Source: Lindgomyces ingoldianus
Taxonomy: Eukaryota > Ascomycota > Dothideomycetes > Pleosporales > Lindgomycetaceae
Direction of reading: 5' to 3'
Assembly: GCF_010093535.1 (NCBI RefSeq)
Contig: NW_022985185.1
Span: 452,026 to 516,025, forward strand
Length of the DNA: 64,000 nt
Made by a program: the position numbers and the translations under genes. Numbering within the stretch: the stretch's first letter is position 1; each line of letters opens with the position of its first letter. The notes beneath the pieces were generated by a model, which had not been told where the DNA came from, did no database searches, and was given only the letters and a program-made list of their open reading frames with translations. Shown here one piece after another: positions 45,050 through 55,923 of the stretch.

Positions 45050-45769
45050 ATGTCTAGTTATGAAGGTAAGTTTTGGCACAGCCTACTTCAGATCCGAACC
45101 AGTTTTAACACGTCATAGTCGAACACAATATCTCCGCTAAGGAGAAGTCCGAACATCCTCCCCGCCGTCCTGACCTCTCCACCTTCTTCTCTACTCTTGA
45201 GCTTGTCGACACCTCAGATCCACAAGCACATCACAATGTCCACGCTGTCCCCCAACCTGAAAACATGGCAGCAGCTTTTCGCTTGCTTGCAAACGCGTTC
45301 GAGATGATGCGCGGACAACCCGCGGACGAAGCGGGCTACAGGCATGGCGGAGAGGGAGATCTATTGGCTAGCATGATTGAGGTCTTAAGACAGAATGCGG
45401 ATGACCCGCCGAGTGAGCTGAAGGGGGTTCCTGACAGCTTCTTGGACGAGCTAGAGCGGGTACCCAACAAGTCACTAAAGAAGACTGATACGTGCCCAAT
45501 ATGTGTAAATCCATTTCTTGAGGACGGTGGGTTTTACCGGTTTCGTGAGAACGGCCTGATCTCTGTGCTGATTCAGAGCGCGGACAGAGTATCCGCTGGT
45601 TGTGCAGCTTCCATGTCATAAGGACCATCGGTTTGATCTCGACTGCATACGCCCATGGCTGAAGCTCAACTCCACATGTCCTCTTGATCGCAAGGACCTG
45701 CTCGAGAAGAAGCAGCCTCCACCTCCTGAAGATGATGAAGAGGAAGAATACGACGACATGTACGCCTAA
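45050..45769 (+). CDS. RING-type zinc-finger protein (putative E3 ubiquitin ligase)
   Basis: Three exons, 45050-45065, 45119-45526 and 45588-45769, give 201 residues; the first exon is only 16 nt (MSSYE plus one base) and introns are 53 and 61 nt. The N-terminal 120 residues are mixed-helical (MAAAFRLLANAFEMMRG). Residues ~140-183 form a RING of C3H2C-like spacing: CPICVNPFLEDEYPLVVQLPC, then H-x2-H-x3-D-C (HKDHRFDLDC) and STCPLD. The second junction (GTGGGT donor, GGACAG acceptor) is needed to bring EYPLVV into frame. The tail is acidic (PPPPEDDEEEEYDDMYA). RING proteins bring E2~ubiquitin to substrates; the substrate is unknown. Confidence 0.87.
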
Positions 45770-46413
45770 GCCCAATAAAAGTGGTGTGACGACCCACACT
45801 ATTGCCAGGCCCGGAGCACGAGGCATCCCACTCAGAAGAGTGATTCTACGCGCCTTTAACTTCTTGATTTGGATGGGGAGATGAAGAATAGACGATGCCT
45901 TGCAATTGGATTGGAATTTCAAATTCAACTGCGCTCGATACTGAAACCATCAGCTGATTTATCGCTGGACCTGTCGCGATTGCGTATTATTGCAGGCCAG
46001 CAGAGCTTGTCTCAGCCTCGTGGAAAAAGCGGCTGGCTGGGATTTTACATAATGTCAAATCAACTTTGAGGCGTTACGGCTCACCCTTAGTGAGAGGCTG
46101 TGCGAAAACAGAACGTGAAAGAATTGTCAGTGAATTCGAATGTGTTTTCGTGGATTTCATACTCGGTTTGCCTTTTAGCATCATTGCTTACAGTGATGCT
46201 CTAGCTAGAGTTTCCATGAAATTTTGCATCCGCATGGGCCAGTCAGACAGATTTGCGCGGATGGGACTTTTTAAAGGGCCTCCTCGCGAAGAGACCCCGA
46301 GAGGTGTTAAATTCAAAACTAAGACTACGCACTGTAGCCCACGTCATCTCTGAGGGTGAAGGCTCCCCTTTGCGAATTTTACTATGTTAACTTGATGTCC
46401 GACCTGGAGGATA
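45770..46413. other. intergenic between convergent genes
   Basis: This 3'-3' spacer has no convincing coding or RNA signal. Confidence 0.4.
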
Positions 46414-47224
46414 TTATCCCGTCTGTATCTTTTCTTCAGTTTTCATCAACTCTTGTCCTCTCTTCAGTAATTGGACAGCTTGTACGAGCTGTTCCTCGCT
46501 TCCGTTCATCACCATATCGACTAGCGCAAGCGCGAGTTCGTCCGATCTAATCGTCCATTTCTCTCCCAGCATTGCAACGAGGACATCTCCGAGAATCGTC
46601 CCTCCTTGGACAACGCCACTCGGCCTAGCTATCAATGTCTCCCACAAACCGCTATTTGCAGGATCTTTCGCGACCTCAATCATCTGCATTTCTCCTTTTC
46701 CCTACACAAGGTCAGACAGCACCTCCCGGATGATGCGGATGAGCTCTAGGTCACACTCACCTTCAACTTCCTCATCGGGCCCTTTAGCCACAGGCTTTTA
46801 CTTTGGTCGCGCTCGACTGCCATGCCCGTGAGATGCAGATACCGGAAATGTTTATTGTGCTGTGCCAGAGTCTTCGAAAATGCCTTCGCAAAGGCAAGAG
46901 GGTACTCAAGTTCTAACGCAGGCTCGAAATTTGGGGTCGTCATACACCTTGCACTTTCAGCACGCTCAGGTAATCAGAAAGACCAGCGGAGGAAAGATAC
47001 CATATACACCCGTCGGCACCAGAAAGCTTAGCAATCACATCATCCGAATACTGCGTGAAATCTTTCATGATCACAACTTCCAGTTTCGGATCCGGTTCAA
47101 CATTGAGTAACGGACGTCGTGTTAGAGCGACGATTAACGTGATGGAAGCGTTCTTCAGGCATTGCTGGAGCACCTCTCCTCCAATGCGGCCCGTCACACC
47201 TGTCAGTATAACCTTGAAGGTCAT
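46414..47224 (-). CDS. NAD(P)-binding Rossmann protein (atypical SDR / NAD(P)H-binding)
   Basis: Three exons, 47224-47001, 46947-46761 and 46701-46414, give 232 residues; introns are 53 and 59 nt. The N-terminus is a Rossmann dinucleotide loop (VILTGVTGRIGGEVLQQC, G-x-T-G-x-I-G), followed by a variable strand-helix series (LIVALTRRPL; KLEVVIMKDF). The junction at 47001/46947 gives DGCIWCMTTPNFEP, which matches the usual CIW(C)LG/TTP block of these fungal proteins, and LEYPLAFAKAFSKTL is the following helix. RYLHLTGMAVERDQ and ETLIARPSGVV complete an epimerase-like layout without the YxxxK pair of classical SDRs. The substrate is unknown. It starts 385 bp from, and divergent to, the Zn2Cys6-family regulator gene. 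Confidence 0.83.
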
Positions 47225-47609
47225 GTGTGATCATGCGTAGACCAAGTGTAGAATATTTGAAAGTGGCAACTGTCTAGATTGAAAACGACTATCGGATGTC
47301 GGATCTCAAGATTACTGGGAGGCGAGAAGGATCATAAGCAAATCTTGAAGTTACATAAGATCTTATACCAAAAGTTGGTTGCAGGAAAAGATGTGCCAAG
47401 CGAAACGGGTTTAAGGTGTCTTGCGCAAAGTGCACATGCGGACGAGTCCCGCACCAAAATGCCGGTCCGAAGCTCAACCTCAGCCGTTTGGCCTCTCGAC
47501 TATATTCCCACTATGAAAGAGGTACATGACCCGGGCATGCGGCGATCACTGTCTGCTCATCCTCTGAGACGAACAATAAATCGGCTCCGCTGTCTCTCTT
47601 TGAGCAGTG
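47225..47609. promoter_or_regulatory. shared divergent promoter between NAD(P)-binding and regulator genes
   Basis: The 385-bp spacer separates two starts facing away from each other. I see no repeated CGG or CCG pairs that could be called operators for the neighbouring factor. Confidence 0.4.
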
Positions 47610-49730
47610 ATGGAGACAAACCCTCCAGCCAAAGATGAAACCAATAGGAAACGGCCCTGTAAAGGCATTCGACGGGCTTGTTGGGAATGTGAGAACATGT
47701 TCTGAAATAAGGCAGAAATTTGAACCATTATAGTTCTAACATTCTCTTCTAGGTAAAAAAAGGAGACTGCATGGCAGTATGACCTCGGAAGGCGGTGTTA
47801 GCAGCCCTGCTGGGATATCTAGTCTTCCTACAGAATATCTCGACGATGAAAACCCACCATGTCCGCTGCACCTAGGGGAACGGCTTGGGAAATTAGAGCA
47901 ATTGTTTGAAAAGTTTGTTTGCCGAAAGTTTTCGAGTTCAGCAGCAAGTTCGGAAGCTCCACGTAGCCCAACTTTGGTGGAGGACATGACCGAGAGACAG
48001 TCCAAGTTTGTCTACGGCCTTCCCGAGATATCTAGCGATACGCAAAGTATATCTTCGATTGGTGAGAATATCGTCAGTCACCAGCTCTGCTGTTCACGCT
48101 GCGTACTGAATCATGACAGCTTGCTTCACAGCTTCCAAAGTGGAATTCAGCACCATCAATTCGAACACTAGTCGACAGCGGGGACAGTGGATCTGGCCTT
48201 GGTTCTGAGGCTATTCGCAGATCTTTGATCGCTCTTCTACCTTCTCAGCGAGATGCGGATGTCATCTTCGAATCCACTAATGGATGGATGATTCTCACCA
48301 GCGTGTACAGACCCGCGAAATGTCTCTTTGTTAACCAGGACCCTCAATCGTACGCGCTCGACATGTCCGCTATAGGAAAGGACCACCCCGTCGTCATAGC
48401 ACGCACCCTTCTCCATCTCGCAATTTGCATAGACACACTTCCCCCGACTTTTGAGACCTCGCGGTTATCCCATATCTGGTCTCTTGAGGCGGCGATGGAG
48501 AATTACGTTACGACTGTTACTTCCCTTGTAACTTCTTCCGACGAACAAATGTCCACGCTTCCTGGACTTGAGACCCTTCAGCTCCTCGCCGCATACCACA
48601 TGAACAGTGGTAATCTTCGACAAGCATGGCTCGTCATTCGACGCGCAATGAACCTCGCGCACCTTATGGGGTTCCATCGCATCATTGCTCAGCCTACCCC
48701 AAGCCCGACTGAGACAATCGAGGCGGCAAAGTTCACGTGGCGCTGCTTTATTGACGCAGATAGATTTCTCAGCCTGCACCTGCGCCTCCCGTTCGCTTCG
48801 GACGAATATCCTCGCCCCGAAGATGCTCATCCTGCACTCCTTCATCGGTGGAGACTCGCTGGGCTATCACGACAGATCTCCGAACTTGACTGCAATGTCA
48901 CATCGCAGACCTACGTCCAAGCGCTAGCTCTCGACGAAAAGCTCGAAGCATTTATGAAGGAGATGTCGAAAGAGTTCTGGGACGTCCCAAACGTACCGCC
49001 AACTGCGCGAACGCCCGAGTCAGCCGAAGTTCTAGAAAGATTGGTCGTGCAGATATGGCACTTTGAACTAAAGATCTTTGTCCATCTACCTTTTCTATTA
49101 CGCGCTACCCAGGAGACCAGATTCGAGTACTCAAAGATCACGGCATTGCAAGCAAGTCGGAATGTAATCTTGAGGTGGTTTGCGCTTCGAAACTCTGGCA
49201 TCACACAGGCTTGCTGTCGGATTGCCGAGCTGGGAGTGTTCATGGCTACCGTCACTATGGCACTCAACATCCTGACAGAAATGGCAACAAAAGACAAGCA
49301 GGAGGTCCAGAAAACCAGGGGAGGAGACTTCGCTATGGTCTGTCGCGTGATAGGGGAGCTGGAGAAACTAGCTAAAGGCAGCACACGGGAGAAGATTGCA
49401 AATCGCAGCGCAATCGTCATTAAGAGGATTCTCTCCTCTCTCGATCCAAGCAGACGGACTGCCGGGAAGACTCGCCTCACTATACCCTATTTTGGTTCCA
49501 TTGACATTGGATATCAGACACAGCCAGTCAGACCACCTTTTGACTTGGATTCGGATACGGGAAAGAAACTAAATAGCACAGCGACGGGATCTCATCTTCC
49601 CGTCTTCTCGTTTGTAAGCAACGCATTGTGGCCCTCAACAGAGGGAAGTTGGGGAGGAGAATTAGACTTCGACATCATTTTATTTGACGGGCTAGAGGAT
49701 AGAGATACCGACGGGAACTGGGTATTTTGA
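47610..49730 (+). CDS. Zn2Cys6-family fungal transcription factor with incomplete zinc cluster
   Basis: Three exons, 47610-47688, 47753-48072 and 48132-49730, give 665 residues; introns are 64 nt (GTGAGA donor, CTAAC branch) and 59 nt (GTCAGT donor). The N-terminus reads RKRPCKGIRRACWECKKRRL, the first half of a Zn2Cys6 cluster (C24, C27), but the third cysteine (expected at 34) is glycine, and no second C-x2-C triad follows. A leucine-rich dimer helix appears after (LGERLGKLEQLFEKF). The C-terminal ~480 residues are the usual fungal-specific transcription factor middle-homology region (QRDADVIFESTNGW; LLAAYHMNSGNLRQAWLVIRRAMNLAHLMGFHR). DNA binding is doubtful as read. Regulatory targets are unknown; the divergent NAD(P)-binding gene is a candidate. 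Confidence 0.82.
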
Positions 49731-50408
49731 GCGAGATTCTAAGAGCGTTTCCTTTTCGGTTCCCTACTCAAGTTTTTCACGACGCATTTTCCTTGGGGTT
49801 TGGGCATGGGTGATTGGGTACAAGCGGCGTTTGGCATATGAAGCGTTTTGCTCAGTGAATTTGGCGCAAGATATCCCTGGAAGCCGCGAGTAAGGTGAAC
49901 ACTGGTGGAGCTTTCACCATCAAGCGAAATGTAAATTTGGAACAAAGAGGCTGTCTTCACCTGACGCATGCTGCCGTGAATGTTGGCGCTTACTAAAATA
50001 GTAACATGGACCCTTTGATTCACCGGACGGTCACGTGACTACATTCATCATCTTCTAAACCCCCCAAAGCCCGGCAACTGGGAGTTTTATGCGGAATTCC
50101 AAGTAGCATCTTGCACTAGCGGACTCAAAGCGGGAGAGTGGCGTCGGGGCTGTTGACTGAAGACGCACATTAAGGTGAAGGGGAGCGGCAGAGCTGACTC
50201 TTGGCTCACCCAGCAAACCTAGTCACTAGGCAGGCACACGACATCGCATCCCACACCCCCCACGCCCTGGACCTTATTGTTGGCGCTGTAGTCGCCTTGA
50301 GCCTCCTCTGAATGAGTCTTTCGTATGTTTCCTTGCCATCTCCGACGACAGCACTGTCTTGTGGGGCTCGAGTTTGCTAAAGTCCTCAACCTGCAGCCAG
50401 AAGAAAGC
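49731..50408. other. intergenic, promoter of the 1037-residue F-box/Cys-rich gene
   Basis: The downstream frame is open from an upstream ATG at 50325, but the segment 50325-50408 looks like leader. Nothing else is recognised. Confidence 0.4.
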
Positions 50409-53400
50409 ATGAGCAGCACTGACGAGCAGCACGACGTCTTCTGGGACCTCGAAGCCCGTGGCCACGCTGCCGAGCCGACTACGACGACAAAGGCTGATGA
50501 GACACCCGTACCCAGCGATGCTGCCAGCCAGCATGCGACGCTCAGCTTGTTCGAGTCGGTGGTGACAACATACCCGCCCATCCTAGAGTCTCTCCTGTGC
50601 CAGTTGCCCACAGGCGCCATCCTCAACGTCTACCACACATCCACATACCTGCGCGACTTCCTCCGCAAGTACCCTCTGGCATGGAAGACGCTGTCCTTCA
50701 GGCTGCCGCAGCCGGCGGTCGTCGTGGGATCTCCGGGCAACGAGACGCCTGATGGCCGAGACCGGCAGTCCAAGACCTACTCGTTCGACGCCCTCCTGAA
50801 GCAGGTCATATGTCCGTATGGGACGCGGTTGAAGAGTTTGGACCTGTGCAACACGGCTGTGTCGGGCATTGCCTTGGTCGGGAGTGTCCTGGCCCCTCGG
50901 ATTGATACCCTAGAGCACTTGTCGGTTCGGGGATGCAAGAATGTCTCCCTCAAGTATCACATCGTCCCATTTCTAGAGCCATACACTATGAAGGACTCCC
51001 CGTGGATACAAAAGGACCTGGCCCTCAAGAGTCTCTACACGTACCGATGCCGACACCACCGCCGACGGCCCTACCTTCCCGCGTCCCTTGCCCGACGAGA
51101 CTCCGATTCGGATCCCACACATCAACTCATCGAGATATGTCATCAACTGAGCATCTGGACCGATACTGCATGGTGTCCGACGCCTGGCGGGAGATGCTAC
51201 CGTAGAAAAGACTATCACTCGGGAAGAGCTGGGCCGCAATCTCTGGAAGTATGGGTGCCCTTTGACCGGCTCTGGAGATCTAGTAACCGCATTGGGCCAA
51301 CTGATAGCAATACAAGGCTTGGGGCTACCGATGGCAGATTGTGGGAAATTGCGGAATCGGGTCAAGATGGCGAGCCGCTGGGCACGGAAAACGGGCCGTT
51401 CAAAGGCGAGGGCAAACACGTCCCCACACACCTCCGGAAGAGCCACAAGATGTTCGTCGAGGATTTCAAATGCGCACAGTGCAATGACGCAATTCTGGAG
51501 CGCTGCGAGTCGTGCTGTGTTCGCATGCATTGCATGGGATGCCGCAAGACGCTTTGCGCCAGTTGTGCCTTCAATCGACCGATACCACGGAAGCGGGTAA
51601 AGACGCGGCATTTCCAAAACCTGGCTTTTGGGCTTGGCTCAGCTCTGGGAAGCACATTAGGACAGGCATCGGGCTCGTCCGCCTCGCTCGAGAGCCAGCG
51701 GAGTGCGAAACTACGCCCAACGAACCGGTTCTGGTGGGCCCCGGGCGCGACGCGGTCGCCAAATCTCATGAACGAGGCTGCTCACGGCGATGATTCTTCT
51801 GATTCAGAGGATGGAGGCAATTTCAATAATGGGATTCCTGCACCGCCCAACATGAGAGAGCCTCCGAAGCTCAACATGCATTGGTGCTGCCTGGAACCGA
51901 TATTTTCTGGTGGAGGTGGGATAGCTGTGGTCGGGACTGGGCTCGGCGGCAGAGGAGCAGACAACATTCGCGCTGTTCCCCTGCCTCGTACCAAACAATT
52001 CGAAGACACGGATTTCTCAAATCAACTCCCACCCTTAGACTACATTAGAGAGCTCAAGCATAACGGGCTCTACGAATATGTTCTCGGCGAGGATGTCGAT
52101 ATCCTATCATACCTGAAACAGGACAGCCTAGACCTACAAGCCCAGACCTGCCCCCGAGGTCTTTGTCAAGATTGCTATCGAAGCTTCAGGTGGAAGGTAT
52201 CTTGCCGGTGCTGCAAGAACCCACTATGCAAGGAGCATGATTTTAGGGGTTTGAAGTTCCGCAAATGCGGGTTTAGAGACATGCACACAGAACGGGAATA
52301 TGTCCGAACACATCATGAACCTCCTCGACTGGCCATTCCTGATTTCAATCCGAACAAGCCCAAAGGTAAGGACCTGCTCAATGCATCCTCAATACAACAA
52401 CCGTCTGTGGCCTCCGATAGTGATCCCGAAACTTCGGAACCAACTCCAATGTCTCAATCTCAAATACTCGTCCCTCCTTCAATACCCTCCGCTGTAGACA
52501 TGTCCGCTTCTGCCTCACTATCATCTCACGCATCCTCCACGGACCCTTTCCTAACCCCGAGCTCCTTACCATTCGTTCCTGTTAGTTCCTCCCGTCCCCG
52601 CTCGTTCAGTGCATCTGGTGTTCGAGGTCGAAATTCTGGCTCTTGGCCCAACTCACCTCGTGCTGTCAACCCAATCACCAATCCGCTTCCGCTTCCTTGC
52701 CATCCCCGCCACCCTGTTCAGTGGGAGGGCTGCGGATCGTACTTTTGTCAGTACCCTCGACCAGTTGGTGACAATAGGAATCAATGTCCAGCCATACTCA
52801 AGGAATGCACAGAGTGCCAAGTATTAGTGTGTGATGTAAGCCTCCTTTACCTCCCCCAATCTACGCTACCGAACTAATGACGTTCTTTAGGCCTGCGCTG
52901 CTGCAAATCCATCATGCACATGTACCTACTGCACGATAAACTACCATTGCCCCCACTGTACCCGCAAGAAAGAAGTCGTGGCAAAATGCCGACTTGAGGA
53001 GGAAATCAAGGCAAAGAAAGAAGCCGAACTGCGGGCAAAGGAGAAGATGGAAAAGGAAAAGGAAGAGCGGGGGCAGGCCGATGAAATGGCAGGTGCCGTT
53101 GCTGAATTCTGGTCATTCTTGACCAACGAAGTTATGGCAGAACTAGCAGAGACCAGCCCCGGTGGAGAGGTCATGGGTGAGAATACACTAGAAGGCCTAG
53201 CCGAACTGCCAGCTCCAAGCCCGGATTCAATTACAGTCACCACGGAATTTGGCGTAACCCAGGAACCCAACAGTGTTACTACCATCTCAGCGGCAGTGCC
53301 ACCTCCGACCATTAGTGCAGAGGAATCTCCCGAGCAGCACGAACAAGCAATACAGGAGGGCTTTAACGAGAGCATCCTGCAGGCAACGCCTGTATTGTCC

Positions 53401-53577
53401 GCTCCTCCAATGCCAATGAGTTTCGAGCTTGAAGTCGAGCCAGAGGACATGGACATGGTAGATGACGAGGAAGATGATGCAGATTTCGAGGATGATGATA
53501 TCGATGCGGAGAGCGCGCTGATTGATGAGTTTATCGATGACGGGGCGCTCACCCCTATCACAACGACGGATACATAA
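50409..53577 (+). CDS. large F-box-like, cysteine-rich fungal protein
   Basis: Two exons, 50409-52835 and 52891-53577 (55-nt intron, GTAAGC donor, GACTAATGACGTTCTTTAG-like end), give 1,037 residues from the ATG at 50409; an upstream in-frame ATG at 50325 would add 28. Residues ~45-90 are F-box-like (LPTGAILNVYHTSTYLRDFLRKYPLAWKTL). Next are two leucine-rich repeat-like blocks (LKSLDLCNTAVSG; TLEHLSVRGCKNVS). Three cysteine clusters follow: CAQC...CESCCVRMHCMGC...CASC (~360-390), CPRGLCQDCYRSF...CRCCKNPLCKEHD (~580-615), and CTECQVLVCDACAAANPSCTCTYCTINYHCPHC spanning the intron (~800-835). A charged coiled coil (KAKKEAELRAKEKMEKEKEER) and an acidic tail end the protein. An E3-adaptor role is a guess; I know no characterised homologue. 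Confidence 0.8.
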
Positions 53578-54675
53578 CCAGTCTTGGACATGCGAATGTC
53601 ACGGATACTCAAATTGCCAGAACTTCTGAGAGGAGCCTTTTCTAAGCAGTTTTCTTTTGCGTGTGACCTGAGATTGAATTGCAAATGCATTTTTCTGCGA
53701 ATGGGAGCGGGAGCAGAGGGAAGGTGAGATTGTATGAGTTCGAGAGCATGGATGGATCGATGGATGATGAAGGAATATCTGTACGCGTAGTCTAGCTGAA
53801 ACTTGCCCCCTTAGTTTTCTTTTTTTTTTTTTTTCCTCGTGCAGTTAGGCATATTCAAAGTTTCGCTTTCACCACCGAGACACATACAAACAAGCATGGC
53901 TGGCTGGATGAGACCATGGATCGGATGCGCATTTTGAAGGATTAGCACACACGCAATGGACAGTCAGATAGATATCATAGGGTGGGAGGAGCTGAGGCGT
54001 TCTGTTACCAGTTTTAAAGTAGCGAACTTTGAGGGCGATGGAAAAGAGGCAAGGCGGTTCGGGAAGGGGACACTATATGCATAGAATGGAGTCTGCTACT
54101 TGATTGCTTGCTTGCTTGCTATCTGACCGAGTGGGTTATGTGTGCATGTGCATATGTATTTCCTCTCTTCTATGAGGAAGAGAGGGAGATATTGTATTGT
54201 TGCTTAAGGAGTTTCTAGCAAGAGGTTTAGGTTGTGCGTCTTCTAAATTGTATAGCCGAAATGTGCCTAGTGTATTGTACTCTCTGGCAGGTAAGGACTT
54301 GAACTGTTTTCCTTTCTTTGCACATATTTCCTCCTTATTCTAGGGAAAAGCAGAGCTATTATCTTGTGGGAAATTCTAGCAAGAATTAGAAATCTTAATA
54401 TCTCTCCTAGTCTGTTAACTTAAAAGTCCAAATAGTATTTCTGTAGTGTAAGAAACAAAGCAGAGAAATACAAGAAGTATGCAGGTATTACTTACGAAAG
54501 CACAATAGACAGAACTGTGAAACAGAGTCAGGAAAGGAAAGGCTTGAATTATATTAGCCTTATACATTTCACACACGTAGTAAAGAATGTGCAATACTAG
54601 TTGCCATTTAGCACTACATCTATTCCGGCATAGACGGCTGGAGCGCCACACACAAACATGAACCCACACTCTCCC
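53578..54675. other. 1.1-kb intergenic between convergent genes
   Basis: This AT-rich spacer contains a T15 run (53820-53834) and a TTGC tetramer array (54104-54120). No gene is seen. Confidence 0.5.
54104..54120 (+). repeat. TTGC tetramer microsatellite
   Basis: Four consecutive TTGC/GCTT units (TTGCTTGCTTGCT). Confidence 0.85.
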
Positions 54676-55149
54676 CTACTCCCTTCCCCACACCAACTGC
54701 ATCCTCCCCTCCTTCGGCCCCTTCTTCAGCTTCCGGCACTTCTTTCCCAGGACAGCATCCATGAACTTCTTGTTTTTGAAGGCCACACCCTCGGTCAGGG
54801 ACGTGCCACGCGGGTGGTTCTTGATGCGAATTGGGCTGGTAGCAGCAGTGCCTTTGGCGGGGGCTGGATTCTCGTTGCCGGCAGTTTGGGAGGTGGTTTG
54901 TCTAGCTTGCTGGGTGATGGTGACGGGTTGCTGGCCGGCGGCGATTTGCTGATGTCCACTGCTACCATGCTGGGCGACACGTCCACTGGGATATTCTCTC
55001 ATGCCGCTGTGATTTCCGCCGCGATTGTTGCCACGATTTCTGCCGCGATTGCCGTCACGACTTCTGCCGCGATTGCTGCGACGGTTACCGCGATGGCTGC
55101 CACGAGAGCTTCCTCTACGGGCATGAGATTGATGAGGTCGCAGGACCAT
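54676..55149 (-). CDS. small Arg-Gly/Asn-rich (RGG-like) hypothetical protein
   Basis: This single exon encodes 157 residues from the ATG at 55149. Residues ~10-48 are a run of Arg/Gly/Asn/Ser dipeptides (RGSSRGSHRGNRRSNRGRSR), RGG/RG-like RNA-binding sequence, coded by a CGN/GGN-rich imperfect tandem repeat. The middle is Gln/Thr/Ala-rich and disordered; the last 60 residues are mixed with a basic patch (KNKKFMDAVLGKKCRKLKK). No folded domain is recognised. The opposite strand is also open here (54658-55176) but gives only Ala/Ile/Thr runs mirroring the repeat, so I prefer this strand. It could be a nucleolar or RNA-granule protein; that is inference. Confidence 0.55.
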   Translation of the reverse strand: MVLRPHQSHARRGSSRGSHRGNRRSNRGRSRDGNRGRNRGNNRGGNHSGMREYPSGRVAQHGSSGHQQIAAGQQPVTITQQARQTTSQTAGNENPAPAKGTAATSPIRIKNHPRGTSLTEGVAFKNKKFMDAVLGKKCRKLKKGPKEGRMQLVWGRE

Positions 55150-55923
55150 TGCGGGCAGACAAACAACGTAGGGTAAGCAAGGTAACGTGGCCAGAAAATG
55201 CAGATGAAATCACGGAATAATAACTTCAAGATGTGCCGGATGAAGGCTTCAGTTGACTTGTTGTCGTGGGGTACTGTGGTAGTTGCTTAAGTAGACTCGC
55301 CGTTGTGTTTCATCGCACGTGAGATTGACGAAGAGAAAGGTGCAGAGTTGTTCCTCTAGGCGGCGACCTGGCGAGACGTGTTGGTAACAGATTTGAGGAG
55401 AAGTGAAAGAGCTGGATTTCACTGCGACGACGGCAAGTTGGCGCAGATACTTGGTTTGGTACGAGAGAGAATAGGCTTAGTACGAGCGTGGAAGAAAAGA
55501 AGGGCTGGAAGAAATATATACGGACGGCATGTAGGCTATACAGGTGCTCAAACATGAGCACGGCGTGTTGTTACCGGGGGTAACCGCAGGCAACGGTAGC
55601 GATGATAATGGCCAGTGATGGTGGTCGTGGTGTTGACGAAAATTTCTAAACCTTAAGTGATACTGCTGTGTAAACACAGCATGCCCGGCAGCTTGTGACG
55701 TTCTGAGACTCTCAAAGTGTAACATCGTATCCGGGAATACAGAATAGCTACTCAGCTCCACGCTGTTGTCTCGACACTATCCCCAATCTTTTTGTGCCTT
55801 CCTGGAGTTCCCTAGGAGCTTACTGGAGTTCCCTAGGAGCAACAGATATAGCGTTCTCCCAGCCATTAGCCCTACCCCCGGGTAAACCGATTTCAGGGTG
55901 ACAAGCCGTTGGGGGGAAGAGCC
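55150..55923. other. intergenic, promoter of the RG-rich gene and 3' flank of the 56-kb gene
   Basis: This contains an exact 18-mer direct repeat (55802-55819 and 55823-55840). No gene is seen. Confidence 0.4.
55802..55840 (+). repeat. exact 18-mer tandem duplication, 21-nt period
   Basis: CTGGAGTTCCCTAGGAGC occurs twice with a 3-nt spacer. Confidence 0.9.

Noticed and set aside
50973..51617. 214-codon minus-strand frame
   Set aside because: It is antisense to the well-supported coding exon with LRR and Cys clusters, and no domain is visible.
52941..53690. 249-codon minus-strand frame, Ser/Ala-rich
   Set aside because: It is antisense to the second exon of the F-box/Cys-rich gene, and its Ser runs mirror the Glu/Asp-rich coding strand.
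54658..55176. 172-codon plus-strand frame opposite the RG-rich gene
   Set aside because: Ala/Ile/Thr runs are the complement of the RG repeat; the Arg-Gly reading on the other strand is a known protein type.
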